DNA of 64,000 nt from Haloferax larsenii JCM 13917 (GCF_000336955.1 NZ_AOLI01000006.1:63224-127223), one strand, 5' to 3'. Positions 41,667-50,520 are shown, counted from the stretch's first letter. Notes: a model not told the origin generated them from the letters alone. Translations and numbers: made by a program.

Positions 41667-44159
41667 TCAGTCGTCTGCGGCGGGTGGCGCGGCGCGTTCG
41701 GCAGTCAGTTCGGGCTCTTCGGCCGCGTCGCGTCCGTGTTTGTCTGCCGTTTCAGCAGCGACCCACGTCAGATTCTCGTCGTACTCGAACGCGGTATCGT
41801 TCTGCGTCGGGTCCACCACAGTCAGCGAGAGCCAGCCGTTGTCCAGGAGTTCGGTGACGGCGGCATTCGCTTCGAGGACGGACGTCACACGGTCGACCGG
41901 GGCGTGAATCACCGTCGAGAGACGGAGTGGTTGGTGGAATGGGTCGTCGTCGGCCGCCTTGACTGACTGGAGCGGCAGCCCCGTCATCAGGTCGCCACCG
42001 TTCCCTTGGTAGACGCCGACGTTACCGACCGGGTTGTGGGTAATCTTCGACCCGCTCCCGTAGACTGCGTTGTCCACGGTCGAGAAGTAGTACTGCATGT
42101 TTATCCACTGAGTGACGACCATGGGACCGGACACGATGGCCGCGAGGGCCTCACCAGAGTCGTCGTCTCGCCAGTCGTAGGAGTGGAGGAACGACCGACC
42201 GTCGAGGTCGAGACCCTCCGTCAGCGACCGAGGACCGATGACGAAGCCCGCGTTGCCGGCGAGTCCCCATTCGGGGCGCGTCTCGGCCCAGTCCGCGGCG
42301 CGGCGTTCGGCCTCCCGAGTTCCCGGAGCAGACGCGTCCATCGACTCTGTCCGTTCCGCGGCGGCACCCTCCCGGGCCGTTTCGAGGTCCGAACGGAGCT
42401 GTTCGAGGTCTTCCTCGTGACTTTCGGGAACAGGCCCGGTAAAGAGCGTCACCTCGTCCGTCGTCGTGTTGTGCTCGCCCGCGACGAAGACGGTGTCCGA
42501 CGGGATGTCGAACCCGCGGTCGCGGAGTTCGGCCTTGACCTCGTCGTCGTTGCAGATGGCCGCGAGGACACGAGCACTCGGGCCGCCAGCGTTGCCGGCA
42601 CAGGCACCGCAGTCGAGGCTGGACTCGAACGGGTTGTTCGCAGTCTGGCTGGCGTGGCCGACGAACGCGACGATGCGCGCGAACTCGTCCCAACCCATCA
42701 GTTCGAACGCGGTCTCGGCGTACTCGACTCTCTCTGCCGTAGACAGCCCTTGTGGCAGGTCGCTGTCGGCGGTCGAGTCCCCATCGAGTGCCGGTTCGCA
42801 GAAGTCTGCGTCGGAGGGAACCCACTCTGACGCGCCGGTGAGGAAGTCGTACACGCGCGACGGGAAGAGCGTCCGCGCCGTGAGGGCGGCCCCGTAACCG
42901 ACGCCGGTGCTTTCGACGAAACTGAACACGGTCGCCGCGTTCGAGGTGAGTGATTTGAGGACGTTTCCGGCGGCACTGGTCGTGTTCGTCCACGTGTCGT
43001 AGCGGTCGTGTTCGTGGTCGCACCCCTCGGCCGGGCGGTCGGCGACGTAGTGTTGGGCGTCGAGAATCGGCGGGCAGGCGTCTATCGCGACGTTGGAGTC
43101 GTAGGCCTCGTAGCGCATCGGAATCCCAAAGAAGCCCGCGTAGCCGTAAGTCTCGTAGGCACCGGCGTCCTCGATATGCCGGCGGATGACCTCCGAGCGC
43201 GTGTCGATACAGAAGACGAGTTGTGCGTCCGGGCGACCACCGTCTTCAAGGGCGATGGCTGGCTGGCTCCCTTCGGCCGCGGCTGGCGATTGCTTTTGGT
43301 CGGCAATCGCCTCGACCAGTTCGGTGCGGTAGGTGGCCTCCCACGCGTCCAGCCAGATTTCGGGAAGCGGGACTTTCTCGTCGTGTTGGAGGTTGCGTTC
43401 AGACTGCGTCGATTCTACCGCACCATCCGTCGGGCCGAGCGGCGCATCGAAGAGGTCCGTGAGAACCATCCTGACGGCCAGATACTCCGTGAGCGTGATG
43501 GGGTAGGTAGCCTGCCAGTCGCCACCGTTTTCAGCCCGCTGTTTGATGAACCCGGTCCACCCCGGCAGCCGTCCGAGATGGAACTCGAAGAGGTCCACCA
43601 GCTGGTCCCGCGGATACGCGGAGACGACCTGGTCGATTGCCTCCGTCGGGTCGTCGGGGTAGGTGGCGACGGCGCTCGGGTCAGGAAGCGACCCATCGTG
43701 GCGCGCCACGGACTGAAACGCGGCGTAGAACCCGCGTTCACGGTTCGGCATCGGCCACGAAGCGTGCCCCTCGTCGAGGAATGCGGCGAGCCACTTCGTC
43801 AAGGCCGTATCGACGACGTCGTGTTGACTCGACTCGGCGTCCTCGGTGGCCGACTCCGCTTGGGTCTCCATGCGCGCCAAGAGAGTCGAGAGGTCCTTCT
43901 CGTAGCCGTGGTCGCGCAGTTCGCGCCGAAGCGTCTCCCGGTCGATTTGCCCCGTTTCGAGCGCGGCGCGAAACACGTCCGCACTCGGGTAGCCGCGACC
44001 GCCGAACAGGTGTTCGGCCTGTTCGACGGCCTCGTGGAACGGGCGGTCTTCGAACCCGCTGAGTGGATTGGCCGTCACGAAGGAGTGAAGCGGCCAGACC
44101 GACCCGACGCTGGTTGCTGCCTGTTCGATGGTGTCGCGAATCGTCTCGTTAGTACTCAT
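41667..44159 (-). CDS. dabA: Inorganic-carbon accumulation protein DabA (DUF2309)
   Basis: This 830-residue soluble protein belongs to the DUF2309/UPF0753 family, the DabA subunit of the DAB inorganic-carbon accumulation system. Its zinc site resembles beta-carbonic anhydrase: Cys317 and Asp319 in VFCIDTRSE, His502 in GHASQT and Cys517 in DCGACAG. The C-to-D and H-to-C spacings match the known DabA enzyme. DabA with DabB is thought to couple cation flow to one-way CO2 hydration inside the cell. It overlaps dabB by 11 bases, showing tight coupling. Confidence 0.93.
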   Translation of the reverse strand: MSTNETIRDTIEQAATSVGSVWPLHSFVTANPLSGFEDRPFHEAVEQAEHLFGGRGYPSADVFRAALETGQIDRETLRRELRDHGYEKDLSTLLARMETQAESATEDAESSQHDVVDTALTKWLAAFLDEGHASWPMPNRERGFYAAFQSVARHDGSLPDPSAVATYPDDPTEAIDQVVSAYPRDQLVDLFEFHLGRLPGWTGFIKQRAENGGDWQATYPITLTEYLAVRMVLTDLFDAPLGPTDGAVESTQSERNLQHDEKVPLPEIWLDAWEATYRTELVEAIADQKQSPAAAEGSQPAIALEDGGRPDAQLVFCIDTRSEVIRRHIEDAGAYETYGYAGFFGIPMRYEAYDSNVAIDACPPILDAQHYVADRPAEGCDHEHDRYDTWTNTTSAAGNVLKSLTSNAATVFSFVESTGVGYGAALTARTLFPSRVYDFLTGASEWVPSDADFCEPALDGDSTADSDLPQGLSTAERVEYAETAFELMGWDEFARIVAFVGHASQTANNPFESSLDCGACAGNAGGPSARVLAAICNDDEVKAELRDRGFDIPSDTVFVAGEHNTTTDEVTLFTGPVPESHEEDLEQLRSDLETAREGAAAERTESMDASAPGTREAERRAADWAETRPEWGLAGNAGFVIGPRSLTEGLDLDGRSFLHSYDWRDDDSGEALAAIVSGPMVVTQWINMQYYFSTVDNAVYGSGSKITHNPVGNVGVYQGNGGDLMTGLPLQSVKAADDDPFHQPLRLSTVIHAPVDRVTSVLEANAAVTELLDNGWLSLTVVDPTQNDTAFEYDENLTWVAAETADKHGRDAAEEPELTAERAAPPAADD

Positions 44160-45636
44160 TGTACTCCTCTCTGGTTGTTACGGTCGTTCCCGGCGCAGGC
44201 CGCGTCGCATTCACGAGTGCCATGTACAATCGGGTGCTGCGCCGGTAGACGCCGCTCTCGATGGTGGCGTACGCCAAGACGAACGCCGCGGCGACGACGA
44301 CGTGAACGAGCGTCAGTTCGGTGGGGGCCGTGACGAACGGCACCCCGACTAAGGCGTGTTCGATAGTCTTGTAGACAAACGCGTACATCCCGATTGCCGG
44401 CAGGAACACGAGCGGAATCGCTCCGAACCGAAGGAACGTCGGAAGCGCCGCGTGGCGTATCGTCTCACGAGTGGCGTGCATCGTGGTCAGCACGACGAGT
44501 CCCGCGAGCAGCAATCCGCTATCGAAGGCGGTTCCCTCTCCGGTCGTGACGGCGAACAGGGCACCCCCCGCGAGTGCCGTCAGGACAGTCACCACGAATC
44601 CGGTGACTCCCACCGATTGTTTCGCGGCGAACTTCCCATCGGGGCTTCCCTGTTCGACGGTGCCTCCCGCGGACAGGAACTGGTACGCTTTGTAGAATCC
44701 GTGGAGGATGAGGTGGGTGATGGCGGCACCGAAAAATCCGAGTCCCGCCTGCATGAACATGAACCCCATCTGTCCGACGGTCGAACAGCCGAGTTTCCCC
44801 TTGACGTCCGTCTGGACCGTCTTGAGGAGCTTTCCGAGGAGGGCACTCGTCGCGCCCACGACCACGATTGCCAGCATGAAGCCGCGGTCGACAGTGACGA
44901 CCGGTGCGAACCGGAGTAACAGGATACCGCCCGCGTTGACGAATCCCGCGTGCATCAGTGCCGACGCGGGCGTCGGTGCTGTCATCGACGACAGCAACCA
45001 CGTGTGGAACGGGAGTAGCGCGGACTGAATCATCGCCGCCAGCAGGAGCATCGCAACCGCAAACAGAACGGTCCCGGTAGGTGCAATCTCCGCCGAGGCG
45101 ACGGCGGAGACAGTCGACGCGCCGGTTTCCCACCACAGCGTCGCGAAGGCGACTGCCAGCAGTGCACTGCTTCCCGCAAAGTACCGACGTGCGTGGGCGG
45201 CCGCCGTACGCGCGTGGCGCCAAGAGTCGACGTGGCCGATGAGGTTGGCCATCACGAGGCCCATCGTCAGCCACAGCACCGCGAACACGGCAAGCGAGTC
45301 CGTCGCGACCAGTACCATCACGACGAGCGTGAACGCGAAGACGTTGCCGAAGAATTTGTTGAGCGCGCTATCTCCGGCCATGTAGCGCCGCGAGTAGCTG
45401 TGGACGATTCCGCTGAAGAACGTCACGACGACCCACATCACGACTGTCAGCCCATCGACGGAGAACAGTCCCAGAAGCGACCAGTTCTCGGAACCGGACA
45501 GTCGGAGGGAGGCTACCACGAGACTCGCCACCCACAGAAGCCACACGACTCGCGTGAGAACCTGCGGGAGTTGCGGCGTCGCCGTCGTCGTCTTCGGTAG
45601 CGATCCGACCCGAGTGAATCTCGTCTCGTCTGTCAT
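44149..45636 (-). CDS. dabB: Inorganic-carbon accumulation membrane subunit DabB (NuoL-like)
   Basis: This 495-residue membrane protein with about 12-14 helices is related to the proton-translocating NuoL/MrpA antiporter subunits. The core GIVHSYSRRYMAGDSALNKFF and GFVNAGGILLLRFAPV match the proton-conducting membrane transporter family. Its pairing with dabA, overlapping by 11 bases, identifies it as DabB rather than a complex I subunit. It should supply H+ (or Na+) flux to drive DabA. A 400-base non-coding region upstream contains an inverted repeat around a TATA-like box, so control of dabB-dabA probably acts there. Confidence 0.92.
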   Translation of the reverse strand: MTDETRFTRVGSLPKTTTATPQLPQVLTRVVWLLWVASLVVASLRLSGSENWSLLGLFSVDGLTVVMWVVVTFFSGIVHSYSRRYMAGDSALNKFFGNVFAFTLVVMVLVATDSLAVFAVLWLTMGLVMANLIGHVDSWRHARTAAAHARRYFAGSSALLAVAFATLWWETGASTVSAVASAEIAPTGTVLFAVAMLLLAAMIQSALLPFHTWLLSSMTAPTPASALMHAGFVNAGGILLLRFAPVVTVDRGFMLAIVVVGATSALLGKLLKTVQTDVKGKLGCSTVGQMGFMFMQAGLGFFGAAITHLILHGFYKAYQFLSAGGTVEQGSPDGKFAAKQSVGVTGFVVTVLTALAGGALFAVTTGEGTAFDSGLLLAGLVVLTTMHATRETIRHAALPTFLRFGAIPLVFLPAIGMYAFVYKTIEHALVGVPFVTAPTELTLVHVVVAAAFVLAYATIESGVYRRSTRLYMALVNATRPAPGTTVTTREEYNEY

Positions 45637-46036
45637 CGTTTTGGGCTATGGCAGTCCGTGAGTCCCTCTCGACGGGAGTGGGCCAATCACTGACTGTCCT
45701 CTTCTCGCCTATAGAACGAACACATTCACTATTAAAATCTTCTATCCGAACAATTCGTTCTCTAGATTACCCATGAAAGAACATTATGGTCTGTGGTGAC
45801 AAGTACCAAACCAGTGCGAGAACCCAGACGAGAAACGCTGTTCACCGGCTACACACCGTCTCACCCTCGTTCGTCGTCTAACGTCATCCGTGCCGGATTT
45901 CGCGACTAGTTCTGAGTTCACAAACAGTTCGAGACCTGGCGCGATTTCAAGCAAATCGTTCGTCGGACACGGACAGAGGTGAAAACGCAGTCGTGTGCTG
46001 TGGCGCTGTGCGGTTACTCCGCGCGACCAGCCACAG
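45637..46036. promoter_or_regulatory. 400-base non-coding region upstream of dabB-dabA
   Basis: No open frame longer than a few dozen codons fills this gap between the Lrp regulator and dabB. It contains the perfect inverted repeat AGAACGAA/TTCGTTCT described separately and a TATA-like ATTTTAAT (minus strand). The outer part nearest the regulator holds no clear motif. Confidence 0.5.
45713..45761 (-). promoter_or_regulatory. Inverted repeat flanking the dabB-dabA promoter
   Basis: AGAACGAA at 45713-45720 and TTCGTTCT at 45754-45761 form a perfect 8-base inverted repeat with a 33-base spacer. The TATA-like ATTTTAAT (minus strand) lies at its centre. A TATA at that point predicts a transcript start near 45708 and a leader of about 70 bases. 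Confidence 0.55.
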
Positions 46037-46519
46037 TCACTCGGTCGTCGAGGACTCGTCGCCCTTGAACCCGCCGAAGGGCGTCGTCTTGTGGCTCCGA
46101 ACGAGTACCTCGTCGGCGACGGTCAACCCAAGGTCAAGCAGTTCCTGTGCGACCGGTGTGACGTCGTCGTCGTTTTCGCCGATGACGGTGACGAGGAGGT
46201 TCTTCTCGCCCGTGACGAGTTCCTGCACCGAGACGACGCCGTCGATAGCGAGGATGTCGTCGATGATGGCCCCGCGTTCGGGTATCGGAGCGGTACAGAA
46301 CAACAGCATCCGAAGCGGGTAGCCGGAGGCCTGATAGTCGATTTCGGCGCGGTATCCCTTGATGACAGACCGGTCTTCGAGGCGCTGGATTCGCTTTCGG
46401 ACCGTGCTGCCCGAGGTCCCCGCCCGTTCGGCGATGTCGCCGGACGACATGTTTCGAGCGTCCTCCTGCAGCGCGTGGAGGATTGCGCTGTCCACGTCGT
46501 CGATGTCGTTTTTGGCCAT
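46037..46519 (-). CDS. Lrp/AsnC-family transcriptional regulator
   Basis: This 160-residue regulator has an N-terminal helix-turn-helix (AILHALQEDARNMSSGDIAE then AGTSGSTVRKRIQRLED) and a C-terminal RAM domain (residues about 65-140). Such proteins bind DNA as dimers or octamers and respond to amino acids or other metabolites. It is on the same strand and directly upstream of the dab operon, separated by 400 bases, and may regulate it. The predicted HTH would suit a palindromic site such as the one at 45713-45761, but binding is only hypothesised. Confidence 0.87.
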   Translation of the reverse strand: MAKNDIDDVDSAILHALQEDARNMSSGDIAERAGTSGSTVRKRIQRLEDRSVIKGYRAEIDYQASGYPLRMLLFCTAPIPERGAIIDDILAIDGVVSVQELVTGEKNLLVTVIGENDDDVTPVAQELLDLGLTVADEVLVRSHKTTPFGGFKGDESSTTE

Positions 46520-46564
46520 GTCAGTACGTACGCAGGACCGGAGAAAGGCATTTTGCTCCGCTGG

Positions 46565-48367
46565 TCAACGGTCGTCCGAATCGGTGCCCGAGCGGTCTTC
46601 GACAGCAGCCTCGTTTTCTTCGTCGGGAGTCTCCACGGCGTCGCCCCAGACGAAGGAGTCGTCTGTGTCCGGCGACTCAGTGGAGGAATCGTCTGTGTCC
46701 GGCGACTCGGTGGAGGAATCGTCTGAGCCCGCCGACTCGGTGTAGGAATCGTCTGAGCCCGCCGACTCGGTGGGCGTCTCTGCCACTCCGTCGTCGGTCG
46801 ACGCCTCCGTCGCCTCGTCGTCGTCCGGTTCAGATACGTCCGGCGCGTCGACGGTGACGCCTAGGGCGGCCTGTCGTGCACGGCGGCGCTCTTCGCGGCG
46901 TTCCGCGAGGGCATCTCTGAGCCTGTCGTTCAACGTCTCACGCAGGCCAACCGCGTCGTCAGCACCGATATCGACGGCCGCGGCGTCGCCACCGACGAGC
47001 GAGAGGCTGCCTGCGGTGTCTGCGGTCACGGTGGCGACGCGCCAGCGACGCTGGAAGATGGTTCGGGTGTCGATAATCGTCTGAATCCGATAGTACGGGA
47101 CGAAACGCGTCTCGCGCTTCCAGAAGCCGTTTCGGGTGACCACGTGGTCGTCGGTCAGTCCGTAGCCGCGATGTCGCCACTGATAGACTCCAGCGACGAT
47201 AGCGACCGGAACGAGCGCGAGTGGGACGTACCACGGAATCGCTCTGTCGAGGAGCGTGTTCGCACCGAACAGGGCGAGCGCGATTGCTCCGAGGGCGAGC
47301 GAGTAACGGACGGCGTACCGGCGGCGGATTCGTTTCGGTGGGCGCTCGTAGGTCGGTTCGGCCACGCCTTCGAGGTCGTCTACGAGCGAGCGGACGCGCT
47401 CGCGCCGGGCGAGGGGAATCGCCGCTTCCGACCCGCGACCGACGCTCGACCCGTTTCGGCTGTCGCCGCTGGGGGCGTATCCCGCGGTTTCGATGAGGAG
47501 CGTCGCGAATCCGAAGTGCCGCTTGAGCGGGTTGTCCTCGATGGTGAGTGTCTGGAGTTTGTCGAGCGGAATCGACCCGTTGTAGCGCTGGAGGAGGCCG
47601 CGTTCGTACTGGAGTTCGTCGCCGACGCGAGTCAGTCGGAAGTCGTAGTAGTTGACCACGGCGCGGACGAATCCGGCACCCCACGAGACGAGCGCCACGA
47701 GGAGGACCAGCCCCCCGAGTCCGAGTGCCGTGGCGACGACCCCGCTGGTCGGGAGGGGAACGTCGATATACGACGACGCGACGGGAAACGCGGACGTGAC
47801 GAAGACGAAGACGAGACCGGGCAGTCGCAAGTCGAACGAGAGGGCACCGACGATACCCAGTTCTCGCGGGGCCAACTCGAACAGGACTTCGCGGTCGGGT
47901 TCGGTCGCCTCCCCCGCCGTCTCACCGCGCTTCAGTCGGGCGACTTCCGTCTGGATTCGGAGCGCCTCGTCGTACGAGACGAATCGGAGACTGCCTTCGG
48001 TTTCGCCGCCGCCGGCGGTTTCGAGGTTCACCGCCGCGATGCCGAAGAGACGTTGGGCGACGTTCCGCGAGATATCGACGTTCTGGATGCGACGATAGGG
48101 AATCTCGCGGTTTCGACGGCCGAAGACGCCGGAGCGAATGTCGAAGGTGTCGGGCGTGAGTTCGTACTCGAATCGTTGGTAGTAGGCGAGTTCGTAGCCC
48201 GCAATGGCGAGTACGAGCGAGCCGAGGAGGATGATGCCGCCGAACGCACCCAGGAAGCCGCCGAAGGCCGCCCCGCCGGAGAAGACGAAGAAGGCGACGG
48301 CGAACACGATGCTGACGCTTCGCTGGGCCGCGCGGTACGGAACAGAGAGTGGCGACAGATGGCTCAT
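46565..48367 (-). CDS. PH-domain (YdbT-like) membrane protein
   Basis: This 600-residue protein has several membrane segments and three PH-like (bPH2/DUF304) segments, with recurring phrases such as VPYYRIQTIIDTRTIFQRRW, IPYRRIQNVDISRNVAQRLF and IPLDKLQTLTIEDNPLKRHF. These are typical of YdbT-type proteins of unknown function in bacteria and archaea. The C-terminal tail (about 100 residues) is acidic and includes four tandem repeats. It overlaps the smaller YdbS-like gene by four bases, so the two form an operon. Confidence 0.85.
   Translation of the reverse strand: MSHLSPLSVPYRAAQRSVSIVFAVAFFVFSGGAAFGGFLGAFGGIILLGSLVLAIAGYELAYYQRFEYELTPDTFDIRSGVFGRRNREIPYRRIQNVDISRNVAQRLFGIAAVNLETAGGGETEGSLRFVSYDEALRIQTEVARLKRGETAGEATEPDREVLFELAPRELGIVGALSFDLRLPGLVFVFVTSAFPVASSYIDVPLPTSGVVATALGLGGLVLLVALVSWGAGFVRAVVNYYDFRLTRVGDELQYERGLLQRYNGSIPLDKLQTLTIEDNPLKRHFGFATLLIETAGYAPSGDSRNGSSVGRGSEAAIPLARRERVRSLVDDLEGVAEPTYERPPKRIRRRYAVRYSLALGAIALALFGANTLLDRAIPWYVPLALVPVAIVAGVYQWRHRGYGLTDDHVVTRNGFWKRETRFVPYYRIQTIIDTRTIFQRRWRVATVTADTAGSLSLVGGDAAAVDIGADDAVGLRETLNDRLRDALAERREERRRARQAALGVTVDAPDVSEPDDDEATEASTDDGVAETPTESAGSDDSYTESAGSDDSSTESPDTDDSSTESPDTDDSFVWGDAVETPDEENEAAVEDRSGTDSDDR
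46659..46778. repeat. Four tandem 30-base repeats in the PH-protein tail
   Basis: Units at 46659-46688, 46689-46718, 46719-46748 and 46749-46778 encode SDDS-x-TES-containing decapeptides at the protein C-terminus. The first two and last two are nearly identical, indicating recent duplication; copy number is likely to vary. Confidence 0.75.
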
Positions 48368-48858
48368 ACCGCGTCGTCGCCCTCGGCGCGGATGGCGAGT
48401 CGCTTCAGTCGTTCCTGCAGGTCTTCAGCGCCGTCTGGCGTGAGACCGGGAATAGACACGTCGGCACCGCGGGACCCGGCAGTGTAGACGATGGTCGAGG
48501 CCAACCCGGCGAGCCGTTCGATTGGGCCGCGGGCGGAGTCGACGTGCTGGATGCGGACGAACGGGACGACAGTGTTGACTTTGGTGAAGACGCCGCGTTG
48601 GAGATACAGCGAGTCGTCGCGGAGTTCGTACCGCCACGCTCGGTACCGAAGCAAGGCAAAGCCGACGCCAGTGACGAGGAAGAACCCGCCGGTGACGACG
48701 GGTGCGTAGATGGGAATCGAAAACGGGGCGAACAGGACTGCAGCACTCGTGAGACCGCCGACGACGAGCGCAAACACGACTGCGCGGGCGACCCAGAGAA
48801 GACGAATACGAGGATGGAGACGGTTCACAGAGACACCTCCACGAGCGAGAGCATACAC
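48364..48858 (-). CDS. PH-domain (YdbS-like) membrane protein
   Basis: This 164-residue protein has two hydrophobic segments followed by a PH-like domain (VNTVVPFVRIQHVDSARGPIERL). It is the YdbS-type partner normally encoded with YdbT. It overlaps the YdbT-like gene by four bases. The ATG at 48858 is supported by a GATATTTA box about 30 bases upstream; a shorter start at the GTG near residue 11 is possible. Function in bacteria and archaea is unknown, though a role in membrane or secretion homeostasis is often suggested. Confidence 0.82.
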   Translation of the reverse strand: MYALARGGVSVNRLHPRIRLLWVARAVVFALVVGGLTSAAVLFAPFSIPIYAPVVTGGFFLVTGVGFALLRYRAWRYELRDDSLYLQRGVFTKVNTVVPFVRIQHVDSARGPIERLAGLASTIVYTAGSRGADVSIPGLTPDGAEDLQERLKRLAIRAEGDDAV

Positions 48859-48902
48859 TCAGGCGTAGTCGTGTGACGCTAAATATCTGTGGCCGAATCG
48901 GC

Positions 48903-49667
48903 CTACGGTGTCGCGGCGAGGCGTCTCTCGACCCGTCGAAGCGCCTCGGATAGCGTCTCGCCGACCGCCGCCAACGTCGAGAGGATCGGGTACCGAACGG
49001 ACAGGTCTTGATAGAGGTACTCGGCGACGTCCGGCACCAGTGACGACAAGTCCCGTCTGTGGTCGGTAATCGTCTGCTGACGAGTGGCCGCAAGCTCGTC
49101 GACTCGGGTCTGGACTCGACAAACGTTCTCGCGGACCGCCAGCAGTTCGTTGAAGCCGCGCTCAGACACCGGTTTGTCGTCGAGGAACGAAAGGCGGTCA
49201 CAGAGCGTCGAAATCTCGTCGGCCATCGATTCGACCGATTCGAACTCCCCGTCGACGATGTCGACGAACTGCATTCGTTCGGCGACTGCTTCTGTCGCAG
49301 CAGAGGTAACGGTCTGTCGGAGCGCGGGCGAGAAGACGGTCGCCGACTGGAACGCGGCAGCGACGTCCGGTCCGAACTCTGCTGTGAGACTGTCCGCAAA
49401 CGAGTCGTCGTACTCGTCGTCGTAATGCGGTACCGACATCACAGTTCGTTCGTACGCCCGTCGGACGCGCGTGAGCGACCCGTCGGTCGCCTGCTGGTGT
49501 CCGATGAGTGGGGGCGTCGGGGCCGACGAGGCTGTCGGAGCCGTGGCTTTCAGCTTTCCGACCTCACGTTTGAACGCGCGGAACGCCTCTCTCTCGTCGA
49601 CACAGCGCCGACGTTCGCGTCGGAGCGCCCGCTTTGCGGCCTCCAGACTGTCGAGGTTTACCGCCAT
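48903..49667 (-). CDS. DUF7260-like haloarchaeal protein
   Basis: This 254-residue acidic protein begins MAVNLDSLEAAKRALRRERR and is largely helical, with a long middle stretch (residues 70-200) containing MSVPHYDDEYDDSFADSL. From memory it resembles the DUF7260 family, which has no assigned function. It is soluble, with no cysteines in clusters and no signal peptide. The ATG at 49667 is chosen; the upstream frame is arginine/serine-rich and unlikely. A small ORF lies about 130 bases upstream on the same strand and may be co-transcribed. Confidence 0.65.
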   Translation of the reverse strand: MAVNLDSLEAAKRALRRERRRCVDEREAFRAFKREVGKLKATAPTASSAPTPPLIGHQQATDGSLTRVRRAYERTVMSVPHYDDEYDDSFADSLTAEFGPDVAAAFQSATVFSPALRQTVTSAATEAVAERMQFVDIVDGEFESVESMADEISTLCDRLSFLDDKPVSERGFNELLAVRENVCRVQTRVDELAATRQQTITDHRRDLSSLVPDVAEYLYQDLSVRYPILSTLAAVGETLSEALRRVERRLAATP

Positions 49668-49797
49668 CGAACGCCTCTCACGACTACCGACTCGCCGACT
49701 CGACTCGGTAGTGGTCGTTTGTCGCCGTCGAGGCGAGTCGGCACGCGTGAGACCGGACGACCGAGACCCGGACCCGGCGTGTGCGGGTGGGCGGTTC

Positions 49798-49926
49798 TCA
49801 TCGGTCGATTGTCCGCGTGTAGGTCCCGAGTTCGGTCGCACGGTGCACGCGGATACGTCCCGATTCCCGACACAGCTCGATTTGCAGTGACGTTTCGAGG
49901 ACGTCGGTCACATCGTCCGCAGACAT
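49798..49926 (-). CDS. Putative 42-residue protein
   Basis: The minus-strand ATG at 49926 opens a 42-codon frame starting MSADDVTDVLETSLQIELC and ending TRTIDR. The product is soluble and charged, with one cysteine. A strong A/T-rich stretch (ATATATTTTATAC) lies about 40-50 bases upstream, suggesting a short leader and active transcription. It precedes the DUF7260-like gene. Being so short, it could also be untranslated leader sequence. Confidence 0.4.
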   Translation of the reverse strand: MSADDVTDVLETSLQIELCRESGRIRVHRATELGTYTRTIDR

Positions 49927-50073
49927 ACACGATACCCATTCGAGGCAGGGTAGTAAACATATCGTATAAAATATATATTTTAGAACGTAGCTATTGATAG
50001 ACTACGTAGTACTACAGAGACTGGTGTAGAGCGCGACCGAGAAGCGTCTGAAAACGAAGGTCGTGGGGTCCGA

Positions 50074-50520
50074 TTAGGAGACGAGGAGACCGGCGATGAC
50101 GAGCAAGGCGACAGCGACGAACGCGGCACCGAGATAGAACGGCGCAGCGTCTTCTGCCGGGGTTCTGACTTTCTTCTCGGCGAGCCCGCTTTTTGCCTTG
50201 CTGCCGCCGATTTCGACGAGTCCAGTCACGACGAGCCAGAGGCCGAGCATCCCCAGGACGAGGTGCCCGCGAGACGACCCGAGCAACGTTTCGACGGTGT
50301 AGCGCGTCCCGGCGAGGTGGCCGCCGGTGACGAACATCAGGAGGGCACCGACGCGGGACCCCATCGTCAGTCGGGAGATAACAGACTCGAATGCTGCGGC
50401 GCGGATGTTTCCGGCCCGAGCGGTCGGGAGCACGCCGACGGCGAAAAAGAGGACGCTCCCCATCCAGAGGCCGCCGACGAGCATGTGGACTGTGGCCATC
50501 ACAGTGTCGATAAGTGCCAT
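50074..50520 (-). CDS. CopD-like four-helix membrane protein
   Basis: This 148-residue protein has four hydrophobic segments, with an N-terminal MATVHMLVGGLWMGSVLFF and conserved histidines near the membrane (VHMLVGG and GHLAGTR). This resembles the CopD copper-resistance membrane domain and the related DUF families. Copper transport or heme/copper storage is possible but not shown. It is divergent from the S9 peptidase gene with a 143-base region between them containing TATA-like sequence for the peptidase. Confidence 0.72.
   Translation of the reverse strand: MALIDTVMATVHMLVGGLWMGSVLFFAVGVLPTARAGNIRAAAFESVISRLTMGSRVGALLMFVTGGHLAGTRYTVETLLGSSRGHLVLGMLGLWLVVTGLVEIGGSKAKSGLAEKKVRTPAEDAAPFYLGAAFVAVALLVIAGLLVS

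Noticed and set aside
44149-45636. DabB as a complex I or Mrp antiporter subunit (NuoL)
   Set aside because: The fold is the same, but the 11-base overlap with dabA and the absence of other nuo or mrp genes nearby favour DabB.
45637-46036. A small gene in the 400-base gap upstream of dabB
   Set aside because: All frames are broken within a few dozen codons and none has a plausible start with promoter. The region looks regulatory.
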